This document shows positions 1 to 8,301 of a DNA stretch of 64,000 nucleotides, piece by piece. Position 1 is the first letter of the stretch. The number at the start of each line of letters is the position of its first letter. The position numbers and the translations under genes are program-made. The notes beneath the pieces are model-generated. The model was not told the origin of the DNA. It ran no database searches and was given only the letters and a program-made list of their open reading frames with translations. The stretch comes from DAIPKP01 sp964539095 (GTDB lineage: Bacteria; Synergistota; Synergistia; Synergistales; Aminiphilaceae): positions 1 to 64,000 of the forward strand of contig CAZIFL010000008.1 of assembly GCA_964539095.1 (NCBI GenBank), in the 5' to 3' direction.

Positions 1-88
1 CGGTTCGCCACTTTCGGAGCCGAGGGGACACACAAGCGGAGGCTCCCATTCCAAGACACAATATAATGTGGAACAACCCACTAGAGGG
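1..88 (+). repeat. Dispersed intergenic repeat, copy 1 (cut by window edge)
   Basis: The first 48 bases are identical to 16172-16219. The next 40 align with a few substitutions and one indel, ending near the shared ACTAG. Inside is a 6-bp stem GGAGCC (17-22) / GGCTCC (40-45). A second possible hairpin pairs TTCCA with TGGAA around an AT-rich loop (about 50-74). The left end lies outside the window. It touches the stop codon of the minus-strand gene that follows. No protein is plausible here. It could be a structured RNA or a small mobile repeat; the family is not recognised. Confidence 0.75.
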
Positions 89-1643
89 GCTTTTCCGCAA
101 GCCCCTCCACTCGGTGGATATTTTCCACAAAAGCCCTCACCACCCGGGGATCGAATTGGGTGCCCACACATCGACACAGTTCTTCCAGAGCTTCCTCCCG
201 GGAAAGAGCCTTCCGGTAGGGACGATCGCTCACCATGGCATCGTAGGCATCCGCCACAGCGACGACGCGGCAGGGTAAAGGGATCTCCTCTCCCCCTTTG
301 CCATCGGGGTACCCCTCCCCGTCCCAGCGCTCATGATGCCCCCGGATATACTCCGCCACGTGAGCTATTTCGGGAATTCCCGCAGCGATACGGGCTCCGA
401 TTTCGCTATGACTCTTCATGGTGTGCCACTCCTGCTCGTCAAGCTTGTCAGACTTGAAGAGAATGCTGTCCGGAATGCCTACCTTGCCGATATCGTGAAA
501 TTGGGCAAGCAATCGGATATCGCTGATCTCCGCATCCGAAAATCCCAGACATCGGCCCAAAAACGCCGAAAGCGCAATCATGCGCTGCCCATGCCCTTCG
601 GTATTGTAATCCCGAGCTTCCAGAGCCTTCATGAGGGTCCGGACAATGGAATTACGAATGCTGTCGCTGTGAAGAAGTTTTTTTCGGTACATGGCATTGT
701 CCGCATCCAGAAAGAGAGCATGGCTGTTACCGGAACAGGTTTCGGTGAAGGCATAGCCCACAGAAACGCTCAGATGAAAATCCGAGTCCCGGAGGTTGAT
801 GATTCCGACTCCCCCCTCCAGATCACAGCAAAACCGCTGAAGCTCCTTCTCGGTGATATGGCAGAGAAGCACTCCGAACTCGTCTCCTCCGATTCTTGCA
901 ACAACGTCCTCCCGGCGCACGGTAAAGGAAAGAAGCTCTGCCACCTCCTTCAGGAACATGTCTCCCGCAGAACTTCCAAAGGTATCATTGATAAATTTCA
1001 GCCCGTCGATATCACAAACGATAATCCCCATGGCCCCCTCGCATCTCTGGGAAAAACTCTCGAGAGATTCTTCGAAGTAGGTGCGGTTGAAAAGTCCCGT
1101 AAGGTTATCCCGAATGCCGAGGGTATGCATTTTTTCCGCCATCATCCGCTGCTCCGTCATGTCCCTTATGAGGAAAAGTACGGAGTTTTCCGAGTCCATC
1201 ACCCCCCGGACTTCGTAGTAGAAGTTTCTCCCCCCTCTTTGGAGGGTGCAGCAAAACTCCTCCATTTTCCGGAAAGCTCCCACCTTCGTGGCCACCGAAA
1301 GAAAAAGATTCGCCATACTGGGCTCTAAAAGCTCCGAAAGATGCTGTTTTCGAGCCTGCACCTCCGCACGAGGCTTTATCAGGTTTGGCTCCCGAAGGTA
1401 AAAGGTAAGCACATGCCCCTGAAGGTCAATCACTAAAAGGGTATCCGGCATGGCTTCAAGAAGGGCCTTTTGCTTTTCATTGGCCCGTTCGAGTTCTTCC
1501 AGACGCTTCTGAAGCTCCGGGTAGTAGCTTTTGCGGAGAGAGTTGTCTCCCAGGCCGATGATGCTTTCCCGGAGCTGCTCCGCGTTGGCCCGCACCCTGG
1601 AGATGTTGATACGGGGGGCATCCTTTTCAGAGGATCCGTTCAT
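81..1643 (-). CDS. PAS-GGDEF-HD-GYP cyclic-di-GMP signalling protein
   Basis: A 520-residue cytoplasmic protein expected both to make and to degrade cyclic di-GMP. Residues about 50-170 form a coiled lead-in and a PAS-like sensor. The GGDEF domain (about 175-325) has an intact GGDEF signature at 252-256, preceded by RRED at 243-246, which fits the RxxD product-inhibition site at the usual five-residue spacing. The HD-GYP phosphodiesterase domain (about 330-510) keeps HD at 383-384 and HHERWDGEGYP at 436-446. No membrane segment is seen. The start has GGAGG six bases upstream and lies inside the end of the alcohol dehydrogenase gene (17-base overlap), so the two are probably translationally coupled. 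The last codons form a GAGGGGCTT/AAGCCCCTC hairpin. Confidence 0.93.
   Translation of the reverse strand: MNGSSEKDAPRINISRVRANAEQLRESIIGLGDNSLRKSYYPELQKRLEELERANEKQKALLEAMPDTLLVIDLQGHVLTFYLREPNLIKPRAEVQARKQHLSELLEPSMANLFLSVATKVGAFRKMEEFCCTLQRGGRNFYYEVRGVMDSENSVLFLIRDMTEQRMMAEKMHTLGIRDNLTGLFNRTYFEESLESFSQRCEGAMGIIVCDIDGLKFINDTFGSSAGDMFLKEVAELLSFTVRREDVVARIGGDEFGVLLCHITEKELQRFCCDLEGGVGIINLRDSDFHLSVSVGYAFTETCSGNSHALFLDADNAMYRKKLLHSDSIRNSIVRTLMKALEARDYNTEGHGQRMIALSAFLGRCLGFSDAEISDIRLLAQFHDIGKVGIPDSILFKSDKLDEQEWHTMKSHSEIGARIAAGIPEIAHVAEYIRGHHERWDGEGYPDGKGGEEIPLPCRVVAVADAYDAMVSDRPYRKALSREEALEELCRCVGTQFDPRVVRAFVENIHRVEGLAEKPL
84..107 (-). terminator. Hairpin overlapping the stop of the GGDEF/HD-GYP gene
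   Basis: Perfect 9-bp arms GAGGGGCTT and AAGCCCCTC with a 6-base loop lie in the last codons before TAG. No T-run follows, so termination is possible but unproven. Confidence 0.35.
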
Positions 1644-2793
1644 AGATTCCCTCCAGCTCCCTCACATCCGGTAGCACCGGATTGGTGGCCATGCAAGGAT
1701 CGTTCAGGGCATTTACCGCAAGCTTCGGAATGTCCTCACGCCGAATTCCCTTCGCCTTGAAATCTTCTGCAATACCCAGAGAAGAGCGCATCTCCCGAAG
1801 AAGGCTTATAAGACTCTCCAGGGCGGCGTCTTGCGATGCATGAACCCCACCGATGCCCATGGCCAAGGCAATATCTCCATAGCGCTCTTTTGCGTAGGGG
1901 GCGTTCATGCGTATCACCAGCTCCAGCAGAATGGCGTTGCACTCCCCGTGAGGCAGGTCGTACATGCCTCCCAGACTGTGGGCCATGGCATGCACCGCCC
2001 CCAGACTGGCATTAGAGAAGGCAAGCCCCGCATGCATGCTCCCGGACATGAGATGATACATTTCCTCGATATTTCCAGGATCCTTTATGGCGGGAATCAC
2101 GTGGCCGCTGATTTCCCGAATCGCCTGGAGGGCGTGCACATCGGTCACCGAGGATTGAGCATTGGAAACATAGGCTTCTACGGCATGGGTAAGAGCATCC
2201 ATGGCAGTACACGCGGTGAGGTACGGCCCCATGGTGGTAAGAGGGAGAGGGTCTATGAGGGCGATGTCCGGGACGATCATCTTGCTAATGATGGCAATTT
2301 TAATTTTTCTTGAGCTATCCAGAATAATGGCAAATTGGGATACATCTGCGGAAGATCCCGCGGTGGTGGGAATACAGATTATAGGAGGGATGGGAATATC
2401 CACCCGGTCCACGCCTTCGTAATCACAGATGTGACCTCCGTTACGGGCCACCATGCCAATTCCCTTGGCACAATCTATGGCGCTTCCTCCCCCGAGAGCA
2501 ATAAGAGCATCGCACTCCTCTCGAAGGAAGACCTCCGCCCCCTCATGGACATCGCTATCCCGGGGGTTCGAATGCACCTGGGAGAAGACGTGATGGGGTA
2601 TTCCCTTTTCCTTCAGGTTGCGGCAGGTCTCCCCCACCCACCCCGTAGCGATCACTCCCGGATCCGTAACGATCAGGGCGTGGCGAACCCCTAGGTTTCT
2701 CGCATAGTTCCCCGCCAGAAGCCGGGCATCTCGGCCGAAAACAAACTCCGGCACCACCACTTTTCGAAGGTCTGTACTGTTGTATGTACTCAC
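1627..2793 (-). CDS. Iron-containing (group III) alcohol dehydrogenase
   Basis: A 388-residue NAD(P)-dependent alcohol dehydrogenase of the Fe-ADH family, which interconverts alcohols and aldehydes in fermentation. The nucleotide-binding segment contains GGGSAIDCAKGIG. The metal-binding region has DALTHAVEAYVS and then HAMAHSLGGMYDLPHGECN, supplying the usual Asp and His ligands. The length is typical. Two in-frame GTG codons are possible; the second (2793) is chosen because AAGGAGG lies seven bases upstream, while the first abuts it. The gene is first in a two-gene unit with the c-di-GMP protein. The substrate cannot be told from sequence; 1,3-propanediol or butanol dehydrogenase would be equally compatible. 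Confidence 0.9.
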   Translation of the reverse strand: MSTYNSTDLRKVVVPEFVFGRDARLLAGNYARNLGVRHALIVTDPGVIATGWVGETCRNLKEKGIPHHVFSQVHSNPRDSDVHEGAEVFLREECDALIALGGGSAIDCAKGIGMVARNGGHICDYEGVDRVDIPIPPIICIPTTAGSSADVSQFAIILDSSRKIKIAIISKMIVPDIALIDPLPLTTMGPYLTACTAMDALTHAVEAYVSNAQSSVTDVHALQAIREISGHVIPAIKDPGNIEEMYHLMSGSMHAGLAFSNASLGAVHAMAHSLGGMYDLPHGECNAILLELVIRMNAPYAKERYGDIALAMGIGGVHASQDAALESLISLLREMRSSLGIAEDFKAKGIRREDIPKLAVNALNDPCMATNPVLPDVRELEGIYERIL

Positions 2794-3034
2794 AAACACC
2801 CCTCCTTCGCCATCACATCACCTTGCTGCAACGTCCGGAGAAGACGAAAAAGAGGCCAAAGAGAACCCCCTCACTCCCGGCGCACAAAGAAACACCACCA
2901 TGGGCATGCACATATCATATTCAGAAAATGGCTTCACCATTTGCTTTTTTGATTATACCCTATAGAACCTCAATTGGAATAGTTCTTACCTTCTCTGCCA
3001 TCCTCCTCCTATTTCACCACGTATAGCGGGGTAC
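2794..3034 (-). promoter_or_regulatory. Upstream region of the alcohol dehydrogenase gene
   Basis: Non-coding. On the minus strand a perfect TATAAT lies at 2952-2957, but no good -35 box is found 16-18 bases before it, so the promoter is tentative. The leader from there to the start codon would be about 150 bases. I see no riboswitch motif I recognise in it. Confidence 0.35.
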
Positions 3035-3075
3035 AAAAAACCGGCGCTTTCCCCCATAAGGGAAAACACCGGCTA
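3035..3075 (-). terminator. Intrinsic terminator of the ACT-PFL-proC operon
   Basis: Read on the minus strand, CCGGTGTTTTCCC pairs with GGGAAAGCGCCGG (13 pairs, two of them G-T wobbles) around a short loop, followed by TTTTTT. It lies about 40 bases after the proC stop codon. Confidence 0.85.
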
Positions 3076-3112
3076 AAAGAAGGAGGAGGCTCTTTTGTGA
3101 AAGACGCTTTTT

Positions 3113-3958
3113 TTAGCCCTTTTGATTCTCCTCATGCAGCTGCTCCCGGGCATGCTCCCGAATACCCGCAGCGATCACTGTGGCTTTCTGGGAGGCGGCG
3201 CTTACGGCTTTCATGAAGGCGGTACGGATACGACCATCCTCCAGCTCGTAGATCCCCTCGATGGTAACGCCTCCGGGGGTGACCACCTGATCCCGCAGCT
3301 CCGCAGGGTGCTTATCCGAGGAGAGGAGATGGTGCGCCGCCCCGATGAAGGTGTGGGCCGCCGCCTTGAGAGCCAGATCCCGGGGAAGCCCCACCCGGAG
3401 GGCTCCGTAGATCATGGCCTCCAGCACCGTGTAAAGGTAGGCGGGACCGGAGCCGGACATGGCGGTGAGCACGTCGAGATACTGCTCCTCCACCTCTTCA
3501 AACTCGCCGAGATGCCGGAAGAGAGCCCGTACGAGATCCCGCTCCCGGGCAGTAACGTCGGGGCCGCAGGTAAAGATGGTGAAGGCCCGACGGATCTGCA
3601 CGGCGGTGTTGGTCATCCCCCGGATATAGTGGGCCTCGGGAACGGTCTCCTTCATGATCTCCAGAGGGATAGCCGCAGCCATAGAGATCACTGTCTTCTG
3701 CTCCAGAGCCCCCCGAAGCTCCAGCAGCACCGGCACCATCTGCTTGGGCTTCACCGCCAGAATAATAATCTCCGCCTCCTCCGCGGCCATTCGGTTATCC
3801 GAAGTGATGCGGATCTCCATCTTCTCCAGATGTCGCAGCTTTTCCACGTCTCTTCGTGTGGCGGTGACCTCACAGTAGGGGGCTAGGGCCTGAGCCATGG
3901 CTCCCCCGATAATCCCCGCTCCGAGAATGGCTACCTTTTTATTGCGAAAATGCTCCAT
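3113..3958 (-). CDS. proC: Pyrroline-5-carboxylate reductase
   Basis: A 281-residue cytoplasmic enzyme that reduces 1-pyrroline-5-carboxylate to L-proline with NAD(P)H. The N-terminal Rossmann motif is GAGIIGGAMAQAL. The C-terminal dimer domain carries MSGSGPAYLYTVLEAM and GGVTIEGIYELE, the family signature region. Length is slightly above the usual 265-275. The start has AAGGA upstream, 17 bases after the PFL stop, so it is the last gene of the ACT-PFL-proC operon and is followed by a strong terminator. ProC enzymes can also reduce the six-membered piperideine-6-carboxylate. That matters because lysine 6-aminotransferase, which makes that compound, is divergently encoded nearby. Confidence 0.93.
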   Translation of the reverse strand: MEHFRNKKVAILGAGIIGGAMAQALAPYCEVTATRRDVEKLRHLEKMEIRITSDNRMAAEEAEIIILAVKPKQMVPVLLELRGALEQKTVISMAAAIPLEIMKETVPEAHYIRGMTNTAVQIRRAFTIFTCGPDVTARERDLVRALFRHLGEFEEVEEQYLDVLTAMSGSGPAYLYTVLEAMIYGALRVGLPRDLALKAAAHTFIGAAHHLLSSDKHPAELRDQVVTPGGVTIEGIYELEDGRIRTAFMKAVSAASQKATVIAAGIREHAREQLHEENQKG

Positions 3959-3975
3959 TTTCTACACATCCTTTT

Positions 3976-5343
3976 TCAATTATTGAGTGCCGTAATGGGG
4001 GCGGGAATGCGCCCTCCCCGGGCAATAAAGGCGGAGGAATCAAAGGGGCTCACCTGCATCACCGGAGCGGTACCGAGAAGCCCCCCGAATTCCACAGAAT
4101 CCCCCACCTTTTTACCAGGCACGGGAATCACCCGCACCGCCGTGGTTTTGCGGTTGATCATGCCGATGGCGGCTTCGTCTGCGATAATAGCGCTCAGGGT
4201 GGCCGCCGAGGTGTCTCCGGGAACGGCAATCATATCAAGCCCCACGGAGCAGACACAGGTCATGGCTTCGAGCTTTTCGATGTTCAGGCTTCCCTCGGTA
4301 ACCGCCCGAATCATCCCCGCATCCTCGCTCACGGGAATAAAGGCTCCGCTCAGCCCCCCCACGTAAGAGGATGCCATGGCTCCCCCTTTTTTAACCGCAT
4401 CGTTCAGCATGGCAAGAGCCGCGGTGGTTCCGGGAGCACCACAACGTTCCAGCCCCATGGCTTCGAGAATTTCCGCCACGCTGTCCCCCACTGCGGGGGT
4501 GGGAGCCAGGGAAAGGTCCACGATACCGAAGGGTACTTCCAGGCGACTGGAGGCCTCCCGCCCCACCATCTCCCCCATACGGGTGATCTTAAAGGCCATC
4601 CGCTTGATCCGATCCGCCAACTGCCCCAGGGGGATATGAGGCTCCCGGCTCACCACATTTCGGATAACTCCGGGGCCGCTCACTCCCACGTTGATCACCG
4701 TTTCAGGCTCTCCTATGCCGTGAAAAGCCCCCGCCATGAAGGGGTTATCCTCGGGGACATTGCAGAACACCACCAGCTTGGCGCATCCCAGCCCCCCCTG
4801 CTCGGCGGTCTTGGCGGCGGTTTCGAGAATAACCTCCCCCATGATCTTCACCGCATCCATATTGATTCCAGACTTGGTGGTTCCCACATTTACCGAAGAA
4901 CAAATCCGTTCGGTAACCGCCAGAGCCTCGGGGATGGACCGAAGGAAGATCTGCTCCTGGGGACTCATCCCCTTATGTACCAAAGCGGAGTACCCCCCGA
5001 GAAAGTTCACCCCCACCTCTCGGGCAGCCTGGTCCAACTTTCGGGCCATGAGCACCATCTCCTCGGAGGAAGCGGTACCCGCAAGAAGAGAGACGGGAGT
5101 CACCGCAATACGCTTATGGATGATGGGAATGCCATAGTATTTTTCGATCTCCTCACCCACCGAGACAAGACGCTCCCCTCGGAGACAAATCTTGTCGTAC
5201 ATCTTCCGGGCCACATCCTTGCCGCTTTCCGCAAGACAGTCCAGAAGGGATATTCCCATGGTAATGGTGCGGATATCGAGCTTTTCATCCTCGATCATTC
5301 GGATGGTCTCCATGATCTCCCGGGGTGTAAAATGAAAGGCCAT
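3976..5343 (-). CDS. PFL/DUF711 (UPF0210) family protein
   Basis: A 455-residue cytoplasmic protein of the UPF0210/DUF711 family, loosely called PFL-like. The family is recognised from the N-terminal block around TPREIMETIRMI, the MGISLLDC segment and the glycine-rich LEAMGLERCGAPGTTAAL region. It has no glycyl-radical motif and should not be called pyruvate formate-lyase. Its reaction is unknown to me. The gene starts eight bases after the ACT-domain gene, and such ACT/UPF0210 pairs recur in many bacteria, so the two products probably work together, perhaps with the ACT protein sensing an amino acid. TAGGTGG precedes the start. Here proC follows directly, which hints at amino-acid metabolism. 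Confidence 0.88.
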   Translation of the reverse strand: MAFHFTPREIMETIRMIEDEKLDIRTITMGISLLDCLAESGKDVARKMYDKICLRGERLVSVGEEIEKYYGIPIIHKRIAVTPVSLLAGTASSEEMVLMARKLDQAAREVGVNFLGGYSALVHKGMSPQEQIFLRSIPEALAVTERICSSVNVGTTKSGINMDAVKIMGEVILETAAKTAEQGGLGCAKLVVFCNVPEDNPFMAGAFHGIGEPETVINVGVSGPGVIRNVVSREPHIPLGQLADRIKRMAFKITRMGEMVGREASSRLEVPFGIVDLSLAPTPAVGDSVAEILEAMGLERCGAPGTTAALAMLNDAVKKGGAMASSYVGGLSGAFIPVSEDAGMIRAVTEGSLNIEKLEAMTCVCSVGLDMIAVPGDTSAATLSAIIADEAAIGMINRKTTAVRVIPVPGKKVGDSVEFGGLLGTAPVMQVSPFDSSAFIARGGRIPAPITALNN

Positions 5344-5351
5344 GATGCCAC

Positions 5352-5639
5352 CTATATCCTGTGCATCTGGCGGAAAATATTTTCGTGCTGGGCGGTAACC
5401 TTTACCCCCAGCTCATCTCCCCGGGCCTGCAGACGATCCCGCAGGTCCACCAGGCTTGTGGTACAGTGCTCCAGATCCACCACCATGATCATGGTAAAAA
5501 AACCATCAATTACGGTCTGACTGATCTCCATTACGTTCCCTTGGTAGTCACTGATGGTTCCGGTGATACCGGCGATAATTCCCATGGTATCCTTTCCAAG
5601 CACGGTCACCACCATGCGATTCGTCTGAGCTTCGGGCAT
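5352..5639 (-). CDS. ACT-domain protein (UPF0237 type)
   Basis: A 95-residue protein consisting essentially of one ACT fold. It starts MPEAQTNRMVVTVLGKDTMG and includes the typical IIAGITGTISDYQGNVMEISQ segment that forms ligand-binding turns in small amino-acid sensors. The reading frame stays open for another 73 codons upstream, but this start is chosen because AAGGAG lies 11 bases before it and the family begins here. It is the first gene of an operon with the PFL-like protein and proC. It probably binds a small molecule, perhaps an amino acid, and modulates its partner; that role is inferred from the domain and pairing only. Confidence 0.85.
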   Translation of the reverse strand: MPEAQTNRMVVTVLGKDTMGIIAGITGTISDYQGNVMEISQTVIDGFFTMIMVVDLEHCTTSLVDLRDRLQARGDELGVKVTAQHENIFRQMHRI

Positions 5640-6120
5640 AACAACATCATCTCCTTGATGTGCAGGGGCTCTTCCCCGTGGAATAATAGCGATAGAAAGC
5701 AGGCCTTTCCGGTGCGGAAGGTTTGAACGTTTCTTGATTTCCGAAAAACCCGCATAATAGCCATGCATACTACCCGAGAGAAGCAGGACTGTAAAGAAGC
5801 AGCGCGATATGAAACCGATATTTTTCAAATACATGAAATTCCAGAGATCCCCTCCCAAGGCATTTTGGAGGATACAACCCCTCGGAAAGCTCTTCTCCTT
5901 TTCTCATTTCTCCAAAATCCACGTTTTTTTCTCCTCCTTTTCAAGAAAGGACAAAAAAACGCATTTCCTCCACCCCGAAAAGAAACCATGGTAACTTTAC
6001 GTAAAAAAACTGAACAAAAAACCATCGAACGAAGTGCATGCTTTTTTTTCAAAATCCTTCAGACTGTGGGAAGACCATCAAAGGATGTCATCTTTGGTTA
6101 TACACACAGGAGGGATATAT
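5640..6120. promoter_or_regulatory. 481-base divergent intergenic region, ACT operon / lat
   Basis: No credible gene. The half nearest lat is rich in A and T runs. A possible -10 (TTATAC) sits just upstream of the lat ribosome-binding site, but no convincing -35 is seen. The open frame that continues upstream of the ACT gene has no family match and no ribosome-binding site. Promoters for both directions must lie here; I cannot place them firmly. Confidence 0.4.
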
Positions 6121-7488
6121 ATGTACTCTCGCACATTCAAGGTAGCACCCCATCAGGTTTTTGAAACTCTGGAAAAATGGATCCTTCGGGACGGCTTCGA
6201 TATCGTGGTGGATATGGAAAAGTCTCAGGGGAGCCACCTGGTGGATGCCCGAAACGGTGAGGAGTGGCTCGATTTCTACACCTTCTTCGCCTCCGCCCCC
6301 TTCGGCATGAACCACCCCGCTCTAGCGAACGAGGATTTCAAGGAGAAGATCTTCCGGGCGAGCATCAACAAGGTAGCCAACTCCGATGTCTATACTCAGG
6401 AGATGGCAGAGTTCGTGGAAACCTTCGCCAGGGTGGCGGTTCCTCCGGGGTTTACCCACCTCTTTTTCGTGGATTACGGCACGTTGGCGGTAGAAAATGC
6501 CTTCAAGGTGGCCATGGACTGGAAGGTCCGCAAGCTTCTCGCAGGGGGAAAGATCTCTCAGGGTGAGGCTGTGAGCGGCTCCAAGGGAACTAAGGTACTG
6601 CACTTTCACGAGGCCTTTCACGGCCGCGGGGGCTACACTCTGAGTGTGACGAATACTCTGGATCCCAACAAATACCAGTATTTCGCCAAGTTTTGCGAAT
6701 GGCCCCGGGTGCTGAACCCAAAAATCCAGTGGCCTCTGGAGGAAAATCTTGATATGGTGGAGTGGCTCGAAGATGTGTCGCTCAAGCAGATTTACCAGGC
6801 CCTGGAGGAAAATCCTGATGACATCTGTGCCATTCTTCTGGAACCGGTTCAGGGCGAAGGGGGAGATAACCATTTCCGCACGGAATTTCTGCAGAAGCTT
6901 CGGGAGATCTGTCATGCTCACGACATTCTTCTGATCTTCGACGAAGTGCAGTGCGGCATGGGAATTACGGGAAAGATGTGGGCCTGGCAGCACCACGGAG
7001 TAGAGCCGGATATCTTCGTGTTCGGCAAAAAATCCCAGGTCTGCGGCATCTGCGCTACTTCCCGGATCGACGAGGTGGAGGAAAACTGTTTTAGCGTATC
7101 CAGCCGGATCAACTCCACCTGGGGAGGCACTCTTGCGGACATGGTGCGTTCCACTCGGTATCTGGAAATTTACGAGGAGGAGGATGTTCTCGAATACGTG
7201 GCAGAGATAGCAGGCCCTCGACTGCTGCAGGGGTTGCAGAAGCTGCAACAGGAGTTCCCCACTCTCGTTCGCAACGTTCGGGGGAAAGGGCTGATGTGCG
7301 CCTACGATCTGCCAAATTCCGAGATCCGGAACCGGGTTCTGAAAGCCCTTTGGGAGAAAAAGGTGCTTATCCTCCCCTGTCAGAACAAAACCATCCGCTA
7401 CCGCCCGGCACTGAACGTCTCTCCGGAAGATCTCGACAGGAATCTGGAGATAACCCGGGAGATTTTGAAAAAAGAGCAGACTGCCTGA
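6121..7488 (+). CDS. lat: L-lysine 6-aminotransferase
   Basis: A 455-residue PLP-dependent class III aminotransferase that moves the epsilon-amino group of L-lysine to 2-oxoglutarate. It yields allysine, which cyclises to piperideine-6-carboxylate. Family features seen include the N-terminal MYSRTFKVAPHQVFETLEKW, HFHEAFHGRGGYTLSVT, the cofactor aspartate in LLIFDEVQCGMG, the PLP lysine in FGKKSQVCG and the NSTWGGTLADMVR segment characteristic of lysine 6-aminotransferases. Length fits the family (about 440-455). The open frame begins 87 bases earlier, but AGGAGG eight bases before this ATG decides the start. It stands alone on the plus strand, divergent from ACT-PFL-proC. A hairpin follows the stop codon. 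Confidence 0.9.
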   Translation: MYSRTFKVAPHQVFETLEKWILRDGFDIVVDMEKSQGSHLVDARNGEEWLDFYTFFASAPFGMNHPALANEDFKEKIFRASINKVANSDVYTQEMAEFVETFARVAVPPGFTHLFFVDYGTLAVENAFKVAMDWKVRKLLAGGKISQGEAVSGSKGTKVLHFHEAFHGRGGYTLSVTNTLDPNKYQYFAKFCEWPRVLNPKIQWPLEENLDMVEWLEDVSLKQIYQALEENPDDICAILLEPVQGEGGDNHFRTEFLQKLREICHAHDILLIFDEVQCGMGITGKMWAWQHHGVEPDIFVFGKKSQVCGICATSRIDEVEENCFSVSSRINSTWGGTLADMVRSTRYLEIYEEEDVLEYVAEIAGPRLLQGLQKLQQEFPTLVRNVRGKGLMCAYDLPNSEIRNRVLKALWEKKVLILPCQNKTIRYRPALNVSPEDLDRNLEITREILKKEQTA

Positions 7489-7505
7489 CAATAGGTCTCC
7501 CCGGA

Positions 7506-7555
7506 GGAGCCTTTCTCTAAAAAACGCCGCAACGGGGCTGATAGAGAAAGGCTCC
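7506..7555 (+). terminator. Hairpin downstream of lat
   Basis: Perfect 13-bp arms GGAGCCTTTCTCT and AGAGAAAGGCTCC enclose a 24-base loop. Only a weak T-rich stretch (CTTTTCC) follows about ten bases later. Likely the lat terminator or an RNA-stabilising stem. Confidence 0.6.
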
Positions 7556-7640
7556 GAAGGCGTTCGCTTTTCCCTCCATTTTGCTAAAATATCCCCGAAG
7601 ACGCTCTTTCTTTTCGAAAAACATGGGAGGAGGTGAAACC

Positions 7641-8270
7641 ATGAGAAACCCCGCCGCACCGGAAGATGATTCTCTCCGGCTCCAGGGAAGCTATCGCCAG
7701 CCTCTCCTGGGAGAGAGCAATCCGCACTTCCTCTTTAACACCCTGAATCTTATCGCTCGAATGGCCGCCAGAGAAGAGGCGGGAGAGACCGAAGAAATGG
7801 TGCTGCACTTTGCGAAATATCTGCGCTACCTTCTGCGGAAACAGAACCGAAACGAGCTGATCCCTCTACGCCAGGAAATAGACGGCCTAGAGCATCTCTT
7901 CCACATCTTTAAAAAACGCTTTGGGGAGAAGCTGGAGTACCGGATATCCCCCGAGGAAGAGACCCTCTCCCTCTTCGTCCCCTTCCTGATCCTTCTCCCC
8001 CTCGTAGAAGAAATTCTCGTTCGGAGAGTAGAGGAAAGCACTGTTCCTCTGACGCTGGAGATCCGAACAGGAGTAACTCCGGAAAAATATCTGGAGATTG
8101 TTCTTCAGGAGAAAAGCAGCTTTTTTCAACGATCTTCTGGAGAGGGGGAGCGAGAAATTCTTGCAGTACGGGAGCGAATACGATATCACTACGGAGAAGC
8201 GGGAGGACTCACCATAGAATCTCTCCCCGGCGGGGAAACTCGCAGGGTCATCCTTCTCCCGCTGCGTTGA
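7641..8270 (+). CDS. LytS/YesM-type histidine kinase core with degenerate ATP-binding domain
   Basis: A 209-residue soluble protein. It keeps the His_kinase motif SNPHFLFNTLN with the phospho-acceptor candidate His29, and a helical region up to about residue 95. The ATP-binding part is eroded: the expected PLVEN N-box reads PLVEE (Glu124 for Asn) and no DxGxG box is visible. Only the final strand-like PGGETRRVILLPL resembles the domain end. No membrane or sensor domain precedes it, whereas the family is usually 450-600 residues with a transmembrane sensor. GGAGGAGGTG precedes the ATG. The YesN-like regulator starts 31 bases later. It may be a scaffold, a phosphatase or an inactive partner rather than a working kinase. 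Confidence 0.8.
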   Translation: MRNPAAPEDDSLRLQGSYRQPLLGESNPHFLFNTLNLIARMAAREEAGETEEMVLHFAKYLRYLLRKQNRNELIPLRQEIDGLEHLFHIFKKRFGEKLEYRISPEEETLSLFVPFLILLPLVEEILVRRVEESTVPLTLEIRTGVTPEKYLEIVLQEKSSFFQRSSGEGEREILAVRERIRYHYGEAGGLTIESLPGGETRRVILLPLR

Positions 8271-8301
8271 CGCAACATATTCCGTGTAGAGGGGAAAGGC
8301 C

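Noticed and set aside
333..1328. A 331-codon plus-strand frame
   Set aside because: It lies wholly antisense to the GGDEF/HD-GYP gene, whose catalytic motifs are intact; it has no recognisable domain.
2565..2580. tRNA T-loop-like GGTTCGAAT
   Set aside because: It is inside the alcohol dehydrogenase coding sequence, and no acceptor or anticodon stem can be folded around it. No tRNA or rRNA gene was found in the window.
3976..5343. Pyruvate formate-lyase
   Set aside because: The family nickname PFL is misleading; no glycyl-radical motif is present.
5640..5858. An extra 73-codon N-terminal extension of the ACT protein with a hydrophobic stretch
   Set aside because: No ribosome-binding site at the upstream start, no family match, and a good AAGGAG before the internal ATG at 5639.
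6322..7659. A 445-codon minus-strand frame
   Set aside because: Antisense to lysine 6-aminotransferase; composition and lack of domains mark it as a shadow frame.
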